This document shows positions 1-8,984 of a DNA stretch of 64,000 nt, one piece after another. Made by a program: the position numbers and the translations under genes. The stretch comes from Candidatus Hydrogenedentota bacterium (GTDB taxonomy: Bacteria > Hydrogenedentota > Hydrogenedentia > Hydrogenedentales > CAILVY01), in the NCBI GenBank assembly GCA_029565395.1, contig JAKQOG010000201.1, positions 62,001 to 126,000 of the forward strand, given 5' to 3'. The notes beneath the pieces were generated by a model. It was not told where the DNA came from, searched no databases, and saw nothing but the letters and a program-made list of their open reading frames with translations. Position 1 is the first letter of the stretch, and each line of letters starts with the position of its first letter.

Positions 1-1
1 A

Positions 2-127
2 CTCCCTATCAAGGCCGGGGTCGAAATCCGCAAACGTTGCGTTCCCCTGCCCGGCGAAAGCCAAGTCATTCTGCTGCAAGTGCCCGGAATACATCTCCCC
101 CAACGACTCGAAATTCACACGATGTAG
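2..127 (+). CDS. 3' end of an unidentified protein (partial)
   Basis: A reading frame enters from the left edge and runs to a TAG stop, giving the last 41 residues of a protein that ends in LEIHTM. The tail alternates hydrophobic and charged residues, as expected for a C-terminal beta-strand domain. No family can be recognised from so short a piece. The other two forward frames give proline/arginine-rich, non-protein-like text, which favours this frame. It converges on the next gene. Confidence 0.45.
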   Translation, partial: LPIKAGVEIRKRCVPLPGESQVILLQVPGIHLPQRLEIHTM

Positions 128-191
128 TGGAAACTTCAGGGGATCGATCTAATAATATCAAATACTTACAAAATTAACTGCGGAATTTGGG

Positions 192-1565
192 CTAAACCAA
201 CTTCCAGCCTTCCCGATACATCCGTTTAATGAATCGATCCGCCTCCGGCGCATTCGCCGCATGCAGCGTTTCCGGATTCCACTCGAGTTTTTTCCCGGTG
301 CGATAGGCTACATTGCCAAGATGATTCGCCTCGGTAAGCCAACCCGCATACTCGAAATTGCACGTGGTCGGGGCTCCCGTCTTGCAGCCGTGTATCCACT
401 CCAGATGGTGCCCCAGCGATGCGGGAATGAACGGCTCCGGGCGCTGGAAGTCTTTGAAGGTGTCCTCCGGCAGCAACACATGTTTCCCGTAATTCGAAAG
501 AAGCATTCCTTTATCCCCCACAAAGAGCACCCCGTCGCCCCACTTTGGTATGGCGCCTTCCGTCCAGACCGCAGGCTTGTTCTTGCCCTGGTACCATGTC
601 AACTGCACCGGCGGCAGATCGCCGCGCGCCCCATATTCGTACTTCACCTGCATCGAGGCCGGGGCAATTTCCGGATGGACGGGCGGCCCTTGCGCTTCAA
701 TCGTCAACGGATAGTTCAGCTTCAATGCCCAGAACGGCAGATCGATCCAGTGACTGCCCAGATCCGACATCGTCCCATTACCGAAATCCCACCACCGGTA
801 CCACTTCGGTCCCGGCACGTAGACATTATTAAACGGCCGCATGGGGGCCGGGCCGATCCATAGGTCCCAGTTGAGCCCCGCGGGAATCGAGTCCTCGCCC
901 GCAAGCCGTTCCTGCACAAATACAATGTCCTCCGCTTCCTTCGCATCAGCCTCGCTTGCATGCCAGCCCCACGCCCGTGACACCCAGACATGAACCTCCC
1001 GTATCGCGCCAACCGCCCCCGTTTGAATCAGTTCAACCACGCGCCGGTAATTGTCGCCCGCGTGGATTTGCGTGCCCATCTGCGTGGCCACCTTCGCCTT
1101 TGCCGCCGCTTCGCGAATGATCCGCGCCTCCCAGATGTTGTGCGTGAGCGGCTTCTCGCAATACACATGTTTTCCAAGCTGCAAGGCCGGCAGCGTCGCG
1201 AACGCATGCGAATGCTCACAACAACTCACCACCACCGCATCGAAATCCTTCGCGTGATCATAAAGCTTGCGAAAATCCGTGAACCTCGCCGCATTCGGGG
1301 CGCGTTGGGCCGCCGCGTCAATCTTCGGTTCATTCACGTCACATAGCGCAACGACATTTTCACTCGCCACCTCCGTAAAATTGCCCACACCGCGCCCCCC
1401 AACACCGATCAAGGCGATATTGAGCCGTTCATTCAAATTCTGCCCCCGCACAATCGCTGGAAAGCCCAACGACACCGCGCCTGCCGCCAATGCGGACCGT
1501 TGTAAAAACGAACGCCGCGAAAACTGGTTGGTCTGTTTATCCTTTTTGGAATATCCCCGTGACAT
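192..1565 (-). CDS. Gfo/Idh/MocA-family oxidoreductase with Tat signal
   Basis: An NAD(P)-dependent oxidoreductase of the glucose-fructose oxidoreductase / inositol dehydrogenase family, probably acting outside the cytoplasm on a sugar or sugar alcohol. The twin-arginine motif SRRSFLQ lies at residues 16-22, followed by a hydrophobic stretch. The Rossmann glycine motif GVGGRG is at 54-59 and the family EKP motif at 137-139. A GFO/IDH-type C-terminal domain completes the 457 residues, a usual length for the family. The start at 1565 was chosen because an AAGGAT ribosome-binding site lies about nine bases upstream; a longer frame beginning at 1634 would push the Tat motif too far inside. The substrate cannot be told. 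Such Tat-exported members are abundant in Planctomycetes and related phyla. Confidence 0.9.
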   Translation of the reverse strand: MSRGYSKKDKQTNQFSRRSFLQRSALAAGAVSLGFPAIVRGQNLNERLNIALIGVGGRGVGNFTEVASENVVALCDVNEPKIDAAAQRAPNAARFTDFRKLYDHAKDFDAVVVSCCEHSHAFATLPALQLGKHVYCEKPLTHNIWEARIIREAAAKAKVATQMGTQIHAGDNYRRVVELIQTGAVGAIREVHVWVSRAWGWHASEADAKEAEDIVFVQERLAGEDSIPAGLNWDLWIGPAPMRPFNNVYVPGPKWYRWWDFGNGTMSDLGSHWIDLPFWALKLNYPLTIEAQGPPVHPEIAPASMQVKYEYGARGDLPPVQLTWYQGKNKPAVWTEGAIPKWGDGVLFVGDKGMLLSNYGKHVLLPEDTFKDFQRPEPFIPASLGHHLEWIHGCKTGAPTTCNFEYAGWLTEANHLGNVAYRTGKKLEWNPETLHAANAPEADRFIKRMYREGWKLV

Positions 1566-1822
1566 AATATTCGTATCCTTCTTAGGCGCTAAAACCGCCC
1601 GATAGTGGTCCATGGTTAAGAACCACCGTAGCAATGAGTCACACAGATTGTCAATCCAACACGCTTTTGCCGCGAAATGCCGGTAATTTACTCTGAGCCC
1701 ACTGCGCTATTGAGAAAAAGAGCCATTTCACAATTGCCTGAACCGATCTCTCTTGCCCATCATTCAGGGCATTTGGATATAATAGACAGCAACGCGTAAA
1801 AACCAACGTAGAGGAGATGCTC

Positions 1823-2623
1823 ATGCTGACCGGATACACCTTGCCGCGAACACCGAAGGGAACCTCCAGTTTAACGCCGCCGCCGCCGTGGTATTATGCA
1901 GGCATTTGCCTCGCGGTGGAATATGAAGCGGACTCGCAGGCCGTTGCCTCGCTGCTTCCGCCAGGACTGGAATTCGAGTCGGGACGTTGTGCCGTGTATT
2001 TCGTGGAATGGCAGTTTTCGAGTGAGCACGATACGGAATATCTTGACCCGGTGCGCAGTCAATACAAGGAGACTTTGTTTCTGATCTCCGCCCGCTACGA
2101 TGGCGCGCCATGTGCGTTCTGTCCGTTCATTTGGGTGGACCAGGATGTGGCGCTGATGCGCGGCTTGGTCCAAGGCTGGCCGAAGCAGATCGGATCCACC
2201 TGGGTAACCCGCGCGTTTGGGTTGCCCTCGAAGGCGTCGCCGGACGTTGGGCCGGGCGGACGATTCGGCGGCACGCTGGCGGCCCGGGATCACCGCTTGG
2301 CGGAAGCCGTTGTGACTTTGCGGGAGGAATCCGCTCAATTACCCACGCCCAATTTTGCGCGCGCCATGTTAACCCGCCATTTTCCCGAACTCACCGCCGG
2401 AAAGCATGATACGCCCGCCGTGTATGAACTGGTGCAATTGAAATCGCGGGATGTGCATATCGGCCAAATCTGGAAAGGGGAAGCTGAATTGACCGTTTTT
2501 GATCACCCCTATTTAGAGCTTCCGCTCTTGCGGCCGCTAAACGTTATCGCAGGGTACCGGTTTTCCTGTGCCATGACCGTGGATGACCTGATTCCACTAT
2601 GCGATCTGCGGCAGCCCAAGTAA
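1823..2623 (+). CDS. Acetoacetate decarboxylase family protein
   Basis: The 266-residue protein matches the acetoacetate decarboxylase superfamily, whose best known member decarboxylates acetoacetate through a Schiff-base lysine. The candidate lysine is K121 in the segment GWPKQIG, at the place of the family's PKK motif. Many relatives are not decarboxylases but act on other keto acids, so the substrate is open. The start at 1823 was preferred over the in-frame ATG at 1817 because GAGGAG (1811-1816) sits six bases before 1823 but touches 1817. A TATAAT-like element at 1778-1783 could be the -10 box, but its -35 partner is weak. A strong terminator follows the gene, so it appears to be a single-gene unit. 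Confidence 0.82.
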   Translation: MLTGYTLPRTPKGTSSLTPPPPWYYAGICLAVEYEADSQAVASLLPPGLEFESGRCAVYFVEWQFSSEHDTEYLDPVRSQYKETLFLISARYDGAPCAFCPFIWVDQDVALMRGLVQGWPKQIGSTWVTRAFGLPSKASPDVGPGGRFGGTLAARDHRLAEAVVTLREESAQLPTPNFARAMLTRHFPELTAGKHDTPAVYELVQLKSRDVHIGQIWKGEAELTVFDHPYLELPLLRPLNVIAGYRFSCAMTVDDLIPLCDLRQPK

Positions 2624-2647
2624 GTCGCACTATAGACAGTAAGGCCC

Positions 2648-2682
2648 AAAGCCCATGAACTCAAAGAGATTCATGGGCTTTT
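2648..2682 (+). terminator. Rho-independent terminator after the decarboxylase-like gene
   Basis: A perfect 12-bp inverted repeat (AAAGCCCATGAA at 2648-2659 with TTCATGGGCTTT at 2670-2681) encloses a 10-base loop and ends in a short T-run. It lies 24 bases past the stop codon. Confidence 0.85.
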
Positions 2683-2818
2683 ACGCTCCTATACGGTTGT
2701 TTTGATTAAAAAACACCTTGACCCCTTGGTGAAACTATGAAAAAATAGAAATGCAGGATTCGATAACGGTGGCAGGTATAGCAAGTTGAACCATCAACAA
2801 AACCGAGGAGATATACAC

Positions 2819-5800
2819 ATGTCCAGTCATAAAGTATATACCTCCTGCTTTTATTTGGTTATAGCAGGACTTTCCGTAACGGGTTGGCCGGCCCCCGTTA
2901 CCTTTAACGACAGCGCTTTATTGAATGCCGTAACAACCCAATGGGAAGCAGCTACGGGATTGCCTTTGAGTGATCCGCCGGAAGATACTGAATTGTCAAA
3001 TCCTTTGTTTTCGGCACTGAATGCCAGGAATTTAAGTATAGGCGATTTAACAGGATTAGAGGCTTGTTCTTCGCTTACGGAGTTGAATTTGGGACAAAAC
3101 CAGATTGTAGATCTAAGCCCATTAGCCGGATTGACGAATCTGGTGCATCTGGATGTGGGCTTTGGCTCCGACCCGCTTCAGAATCCGGACGAGTTTGATC
3201 CGATGCAGACCGGCACGAATCTAATCAGCGATTTTTCCCCGCTCGCAGGGCTTGTGAACCTGGAATATTTGAACCTGATGGGCAATACAGGAATTACCAG
3301 CATTGCCCCCATCAGCACCATGGACAGCCTGACCCAACTCTGGATCGGGTCCAGCCCCCTGACGGATTTTTCACCGCTCTTGGATGTGGCGGACACGCTT
3401 ATGTTTCTAGGAGACGTCAACTGTGGCTTGCAGCAATCTGATTTGACCATTATCAACAGCCTGACAAATCTCCAGGGGTTGGGTATCATAGTAGAGCCGG
3501 CAATCAGCGACATTAGCGGATTAACGGGTCTCAATCTCAGCATTGTACTTGCGCTTATGATGGTTCCGGTGTCGGATATCAGTATCGTGGCCAGTTATAC
3601 CAACCTGCAAATGCTGCAAATGACCATGACCCAAGTCACCGTGCTGCCGGATCTCTCCGGATTGACGAGCTTGCAAGAAGCGGGATTGGATAGTAACGGC
3701 CTGACGGATATCTCAGGATTGGCGGGCCTTACCAGTTTGCAGCAACTGAACCTTCGCAACAACGCGATTACGGACATCAGCGCGCTGGCTACCTGCGGCG
3801 CGCCCCGCTATCTTGATCTCGATTATAATCAGCTCACGGATATTCAACCATTGCTGGATAATCCCGGCATTGCCAATATTCAACAGCTTAATATTAGTTT
3901 CAACGCCTTTTCTCCAGGAACCCCTTTCTGTGATGAGAATCAACTGGATCAACTTTACACATTGGCTCCTGAAATGCGGATAAGTCAAAACGCAGTCTGT
4001 GGTGAAGGGGCGAACCTTACGATAACCGTAAATGGCATCGGAACCACTAGCCCCGAACCCGGGGTTAATTTCGTTCCATTGAATCAGTACACCATGGTCA
4101 ACGCATTTCCCCTCTCGGAAAGCGGACAGGCCTTTGACCAGTGGACCGGTGATTTAAATTCCACCAATATGAGCGAGTCGATTTATATGGATGGCGATAA
4201 ATCAATCACGGCGAATTTCGTGCCGGGGGATTGGACCCTCACCATCAACAAGACCGGTGCTTCAGAGGGAGGAACCTGGCCCAATCCCGGTGTCTATTCC
4301 TATTTAGATGGGCAAATCAGCAAAGTAAAATTGGATTATAACATCGCCTTCGACGCCTATTTTAACGGATGGTCGGGAGATGCTACGGGGTATGGACCTT
4401 CGGTGCAAATCCTGATGGATGGCAACAAGACCGTAACAGCGGATTTTACCACTACCGGATATCAGTTATCCTTGGCGGTCCAGGGGAATGGATATTTCAT
4501 AAACTTTGAGAATCTGGGGACTTACAAGTATGCCACCGGCGCCACTTTCGATCTGCAGGCGCAATCCATGGATTTCCTCCACCGGTTTGATCATTGGGAA
4601 GGCAATATCGGGGTGGGCGCAGATCCCTATAACCCGGTTCTCCCCGTAACGATGGATATGAACCGAACCATTACTGCGGTCTTTGTGGAAGACTCCAGAA
4701 CCCTAACAATCATTATTGATGGATCAGGCAGCACTGACCCTGAGGGCAGCCCTGCGCCGGGAACCCAACACGCGTATCTTGTAGGACAAAATATATGCAT
4801 CGACGCCTTGGTAAGCTCCGAAACGGCCTTCGACCATTGGTCCGGCGATATCGGGAGCGCACCGCCTACGCCGTCCAGTGTTTGCGTCATTATGGATCAG
4901 GATCGCACCATCACCGCCCATTTTGTTCAAGCAGACTGGGAACTGACATTGCAGGCCACCGGCAACGGCACGACGAACCCGGAACCGGGGGTGTACGGGT
5001 ATGTCAATGGCGCAGAGGCCCATTTTAGCATTCAACGAATTCCCGGTGGCGACGCCTTTGACCAGTGGACGGGCGATATCGATCCCTCACAACCTACGGA
5101 TGGTGATTACATGAGTGTTACCATGGATCGCAATCGCACCATAACAGCGAATTTTATTCCCGGTGATTGGGATCTTACCATCGCCACCAACGGCCCGGCA
5201 GCGGGAACACATCCAAATCCGGGAACCTATGCCTATTTGGACGGGCGAACCGCCATGGTAAATGCTTTTAACAATACGAACAGCTATTTTGCAGGCTGGA
5301 CCGGGGATGTTAACGAAGATTCGCCAAACATTACTGTACTGATGGACGAGGATAAATCCATTACGGCCAACTATGCCAGTTCGGGCTACATGTTGACTGT
5401 GAACACCGAGGGAGAAGGCTGGACCAGTATCTTTGGCACCCAGTATTTTGCCAGTGGCATGGAACCGGTGGTGATTGCTTCACCGTCTAGCGGATGGATC
5501 TTCAGTGAATGGACAGGCGACCTCTCCGCTGGCGCAGATCCCAACAACCCCGAGTTGCCGACACTGATGGACCAGGATCGAAGCCTGACCGCTCACTTTA
5601 CTTATCAACCCGCCTACTTGATCATCATTATTGAAGGGCAGGGCGCAACGACTCCCGCTGGCGGCCCCGACCCGGGTATTCAATACTCCTATCCGCTTGG
5701 TGAGCAAGCCGGGATAAGTGCTGATCTCGGGACAGACGGCTGGGCGTTCAGTCATTGGTCCGGGGATATTGGATCGGCCGACCCCCAAAGCCGGAGGATA

Positions 5801-7459
5801 ACGCTGACCATGGATCAGGACCGCACTATTGTGGCGAATTATATATCGGCGGACTGGACGTTGACCGTGGCCTATACCGGTAATGGCAGTGTCTGGCCTG
5901 AATCCGGTTCATACGGTTTTGTTGATGGCGGAGAAGTGGAAATTGTCGCCAATATCCTGATGGGCGGGGATGCCTTTGACCGTTGGGATGGGTTGCCCGA
6001 GGACGTGGATGCATATGATCCCGGCCCAAGATTCCAGATACACAGCGATGTAAATGCAACGGCCATATTTGGTCCTGGCGATTACACCCTTACCACCACC
6101 GTCACGGGCGGCGGCTCCGCGGAATATGTATCGCATCCTTCCGGGGTATACCAATACATGGCGGGACACTATGCCCACCTGGAAGTGCGTCCCAATTCCA
6201 GCACGTACTGGGGAGGCTTCTCCGGCGATTTGAACACCTATGAATACTTTTACAGGCTACTGATGGACGGCAACAAAAATGTAAGCATCAACCTGGGAAG
6301 CTCCGGCTATGAATTAACGGTGAATCAAACCGGCGGCGGGCTCACGAATCCATCGGGTGTAGCTCGTTACATGGCCGGCGCAACCCCTGCAATTCACGCC
6401 ATCGATCAAGGATCCATTCTATTTGATCAGTGGTCAGGCGACTTGCCGCCGGGCATGGATCCCTATGATCCCGATCCGATTGTTTTAGTGGATCAAGACC
6501 GAATACTGACGGCGAATTTTGTGCAAGCAAACTGGTATCTGTACATCCAAGTCTCTGGGAATGGCATCACGGATCCCGCACCGGATTTATATTGGTTTCT
6601 GGATGGTGATCCATTTGACGTGACCGCCACTCCAGGCGCTGATACGTTGTTTTTGCATTGGCAGGGCAATGTGCCGGAAGGCCAAGATCCAACGTCTCTC
6701 ACCATTTCCGGAACCATGACTCAGAACCGGGAATTGATTGCAGTATTTGTACCCACTACGGTTTCCGTCCCGGATCTTTCCGGCATGACCCAGGTGGAAG
6801 CCGAAGCCGCCCTGGCATTGACGGGCCTGGTGCTGGGCACTGTGACTGAGGAGTACAGCACCACGGTCCCCGAGGGTCAAATCATCTCTCAGGATCCGGC
6901 GGCGTCTACCGTTGTGGCGTACGGCAGCGAGGTGTCCATCGTTGTGTCATTGGGAACCTGCTATACCTCGGTGCCCGATCTCACGGGTCTCACTCAGGCC
7001 GAGGCTGAGCCCACACTGGCGGCAGCCAACCTAACCCTGGGCCTGGTGGACGAAGAAAACAGCGATATTGTCCCGGAGGGGCAGATTATCCGCCAGCAAC
7101 CGGTGTCAGGGCTTGTAGTGGTATGCGAGTCAGGCGTTAACATTGTCGTGTCGTTGGGTCCTGCGGAAGCAGCCTGCCATACGGCGGATCAGAATTGCGA
7201 TACTTTGGTGAATTTATCCGAACTGCTCCGCGTGATTCAGTTTTTCAACTCCGGCGGGTACCATTGCGAGACCGGCACCGAGGACGGGTATGCCCCGGGC
7301 TCCGGTGACACGAGTTGCGCCGCCCATGCCAGCGACTACAATCCGCAAGACTGGCAGATCAGTCTCTCCGAACTGCTGCGCCTCATCCAGTTCTTCAACT
7401 CTGGTGGCTATCATCCTTGTGAAGGCAGTGAGGACGGCTTCTGCCCCGGACCCGCATAA
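2819..7459 (+). CDS. Giant secreted LRR / InlB-type repeat / PASTA protein with dockerin-like C-terminus
   Basis: A 1546-residue exported, probably surface or extracellular, protein. A signal peptide (about residues 1-28) is followed by an internalin-like leucine-rich repeat domain with segments such as LTSLQQLNLRNNAITDIS (to about residue 390). Then come twelve repeats of about 75 residues resembling the divergent InlB B-repeat family, each with a core such as FDQWTGD and ending near DRTITANF. Two PASTA-like domains beginning VPDLSGM and VPDLTGL follow, then a duplicated C-terminal module containing LSELLR-IQFFNSGGYH. LRR domains usually bind protein or glycan partners and the repeats form stalks, so an adhesin or matrix role is likely but inferred. 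The start at 2819 was chosen because GAGGAG lies eight bases upstream and the signal peptide begins there; a TTG at 2786 in frame is less likely. The gene stands alone. Confidence 0.88.
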   Translation: MSSHKVYTSCFYLVIAGLSVTGWPAPVTFNDSALLNAVTTQWEAATGLPLSDPPEDTELSNPLFSALNARNLSIGDLTGLEACSSLTELNLGQNQIVDLSPLAGLTNLVHLDVGFGSDPLQNPDEFDPMQTGTNLISDFSPLAGLVNLEYLNLMGNTGITSIAPISTMDSLTQLWIGSSPLTDFSPLLDVADTLMFLGDVNCGLQQSDLTIINSLTNLQGLGIIVEPAISDISGLTGLNLSIVLALMMVPVSDISIVASYTNLQMLQMTMTQVTVLPDLSGLTSLQEAGLDSNGLTDISGLAGLTSLQQLNLRNNAITDISALATCGAPRYLDLDYNQLTDIQPLLDNPGIANIQQLNISFNAFSPGTPFCDENQLDQLYTLAPEMRISQNAVCGEGANLTITVNGIGTTSPEPGVNFVPLNQYTMVNAFPLSESGQAFDQWTGDLNSTNMSESIYMDGDKSITANFVPGDWTLTINKTGASEGGTWPNPGVYSYLDGQISKVKLDYNIAFDAYFNGWSGDATGYGPSVQILMDGNKTVTADFTTTGYQLSLAVQGNGYFINFENLGTYKYATGATFDLQAQSMDFLHRFDHWEGNIGVGADPYNPVLPVTMDMNRTITAVFVEDSRTLTIIIDGSGSTDPEGSPAPGTQHAYLVGQNICIDALVSSETAFDHWSGDIGSAPPTPSSVCVIMDQDRTITAHFVQADWELTLQATGNGTTNPEPGVYGYVNGAEAHFSIQRIPGGDAFDQWTGDIDPSQPTDGDYMSVTMDRNRTITANFIPGDWDLTIATNGPAAGTHPNPGTYAYLDGRTAMVNAFNNTNSYFAGWTGDVNEDSPNITVLMDEDKSITANYASSGYMLTVNTEGEGWTSIFGTQYFASGMEPVVIASPSSGWIFSEWTGDLSAGADPNNPELPTLMDQDRSLTAHFTYQPAYLIIIIEGQGATTPAGGPDPGIQYSYPLGEQAGISADLGTDGWAFSHWSGDIGSADPQSRRITLTMDQDRTIVANYISADWTLTVAYTGNGSVWPESGSYGFVDGGEVEIVANILMGGDAFDRWDGLPEDVDAYDPGPRFQIHSDVNATAIFGPGDYTLTTTVTGGGSAEYVSHPSGVYQYMAGHYAHLEVRPNSSTYWGGFSGDLNTYEYFYRLLMDGNKNVSINLGSSGYELTVNQTGGGLTNPSGVARYMAGATPAIHAIDQGSILFDQWSGDLPPGMDPYDPDPIVLVDQDRILTANFVQANWYLYIQVSGNGITDPAPDLYWFLDGDPFDVTATPGADTLFLHWQGNVPEGQDPTSLTISGTMTQNRELIAVFVPTTVSVPDLSGMTQVEAEAALALTGLVLGTVTEEYSTTVPEGQIISQDPAASTVVAYGSEVSIVVSLGTCYTSVPDLTGLTQAEAEPTLAAANLTLGLVDEENSDIVPEGQIIRQQPVSGLVVVCESGVNIVVSLGPAEAACHTADQNCDTLVNLSELLRVIQFFNSGGYHCETGTEDGYAPGSGDTSCAAHASDYNPQDWQISLSELLRLIQFFNSGGYHPCEGSEDGFCPGPA
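4013..6748 (+). repeat. Twelve tandem InlB-type protein repeats in an A-B-C-D order
   Basis: Each unit is about 210-250 bases and encodes one beta-rich repeat. Units 1, 5, 9 and 12 share a PEPG-like start (type A). Units 2, 6 and 10 follow PGDW or PGDY (type B). Units 3, 7 and 11 begin after SGY or TGY and carry a DPxxP segment (type C). Units 4 and 8 share a G-x-G-x-T-x-P-x-G-x-P-x-PG start (type D). The order A-B-C-D, A-B-C-D, A-B-C, A implies growth by copying four-repeat blocks of about 920 bases. Confidence 0.75.
7178..7456 (+). other. Duplicated dockerin-like C-terminal module
   Basis: The last 93 residues contain two copies of a helix-forming segment, NLSELLRVIQFFNSGGYH and SLSELLRLIQFFNSGGYH. 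Each is preceded by an acidic or polar loop (DQNCDTLV and DYNPQDWQI) and followed by a cysteine-bearing EDG-F/Y tail. Two loop-helix units about 50 residues apart resemble the paired EF-hand layout of dockerins, although the calcium loops are not canonical. Confidence 0.6.
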
Positions 7460-7476
7460 ACCTATAAAAAAATCAT

Positions 7477-7513
7477 TTCCCGTTGGTTTTACCAACCCAC
7501 GGGAGATTTTTGT
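7477..7513 (+). terminator. Probable terminator after the giant repeat protein
   Basis: Nested inverted repeats (CCCG with CGGG, and TTGGT with ACCAA around a TTT loop), with a four-base bulge on the 3' side, are followed by a GATTTTT run 20-50 bases past the stop codon. Confidence 0.6.
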
Positions 7514-7610
7514 TTATAGGGTTGTCATTATCCGTTTGAAAATTCCCTTGGGGGGAATGCATTGACTATAATTCCGGTTTCAGTTTAGAGAAAACCTTGG
7601 AGCCTGTGAA

Positions 7611-8984
7611 ATGGTGATGAAACAATTTCGAAGGATAACCTTGGTGGTTATGCTGGGTGCGGCGCTGCTGCTCGAAGGCTGCGCTACGATGGGCGGCACG
7701 CAACGCACGGTGATCCGCGCGAAAGACAAAGTGTCCCCCGCGCTGGTGCATATCCGGCCGGTCAAAGAAGTGTACAGCCGGGGCAAGCGCGAAGAGGTCG
7801 TGGCCATTGGCAGCGGGTTCATCATTTCGCCCGATGGTTATGTATGCACGAACGAGCATGTGGCGGGCGACACCAAGGCGGTGTATTGCGTGCTGAGCGA
7901 CAAGAATGAAGTGGAGGCGGCGGTGGTGGGGGTTGATCCCTATACGGATATCGCCATATTGAAATTAACAACGGATCACCGGCTGCCGTACGTGAAACTG
8001 GGCGATTCCAGCAAACTGAAAGCCGGGCAGACCGTGATGGCGCTGGGCAGCCCCCACGGTTTGGCGCGCTCGGTCTCCCTGGGTATTGTGAGCATTCCGG
8101 ATCGTCATTTGGATGAGGGGGACTCCCGCGTATCGCCGTATAACAACTGGATACAGACGGACGCGGCGATTAACCCCGGCAACAGCGGCGGACCGCTTGT
8201 GAATCTGCGGGGAGAGGTGGTGGGCGTAAATGCCCGCATGCTGCGGGGCGCGGAGAATGTCGGGTTTGCAATTCCGATCAATGTGGCCAAGGAAGTGGCG
8301 GACGCGTTGATCAAAAAAGGGCGGGTGCAGCGAAGCTGGCTCGGCATATCGTTGCAGGAGATGCTGGCAAAAACCAAAGACGCCACACAGGAAGGTGTAA
8401 TCATCGCGGATGTGGATCCCCTGTCACCGGCGTATGAAGCGAAGGTGCAACCAGGCGATGTATTGATATCGGTGAACAATCATCCCGTGAACGCGCGGTT
8501 CGAGGAAGATCTGCCCGCCGTACGGAAGCTTATTGCGGATCTTCCTGTGGGAACGGCGGCCACGCTCATTGTGAAACGGGGAACGGATAAAGTGGCCATT
8601 CCGGTGATGACGGAGGAGGGTCCTGAATTCCGGGGAATGGAGCAGGAGTTTTCCGAATGGGCGTTCACGGCTTCGGAGCTGACCCCGGAAATCGTGCGGC
8701 GTGCGCAATTGCCGTCGCGCAAAGGCGTGCTGGTGTCCGGCGTGCAGGTGGGCGGCATGGCCGGAAATGCCAAATTGCGGCAGGGCGACATTATTTTGCG
8801 CGTGGATGAACAAGAAATCGAGAACCTTCAACAATTCACCCAAACCTACCGGGCGGTGGTGAAAGCGAAAAAACCAATGGTGATGCTGTTTGTCAAACGC
8901 GGTGCGCTAACTTTATATGTGCTGGTCAAGCAGGAACTCCCAAGTGAAGGCGAAAACCAGGAGGGCGCCAGTCATGCTGAATAG
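7611..8984 (+). CDS. HtrA/DegP-like serine protease, lipoprotein
   Basis: A 457-residue trypsin-like protease with PDZ domains, expected to degrade or refold damaged proteins in the periplasm. The N-terminal hydrophobic stretch ends in a lipobox LEGC, so C24 is probably lipidated. The catalytic triad is intact: H83 in TNEHV, D113 in YTDIAIL and S192 in GNSGGP. Two PDZ-like regions follow (about residues 235-330 and 350-440). GGAG eight bases upstream supports the start at 7611. It is the first gene of an operon; the next gene starts inside its last codons at 8974. Its partner is an HtrA-like protein without the serine. Confidence 0.9.
   Translation: MVMKQFRRITLVVMLGAALLLEGCATMGGTQRTVIRAKDKVSPALVHIRPVKEVYSRGKREEVVAIGSGFIISPDGYVCTNEHVAGDTKAVYCVLSDKNEVEAAVVGVDPYTDIAILKLTTDHRLPYVKLGDSSKLKAGQTVMALGSPHGLARSVSLGIVSIPDRHLDEGDSRVSPYNNWIQTDAAINPGNSGGPLVNLRGEVVGVNARMLRGAENVGFAIPINVAKEVADALIKKGRVQRSWLGISLQEMLAKTKDATQEGVIIADVDPLSPAYEAKVQPGDVLISVNNHPVNARFEEDLPAVRKLIADLPVGTAATLIVKRGTDKVAIPVMTEEGPEFRGMEQEFSEWAFTASELTPEIVRRAQLPSRKGVLVSGVQVGGMAGNAKLRQGDIILRVDEQEIENLQQFTQTYRAVVKAKKPMVMLFVKRGALTLYVLVKQELPSEGENQEGASHAE

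Noticed and set aside
2786-2818. Longer start (TTG) for the giant repeat protein
   Set aside because: It lacks a ribosome-binding site and would place 11 polar residues before a good signal peptide.
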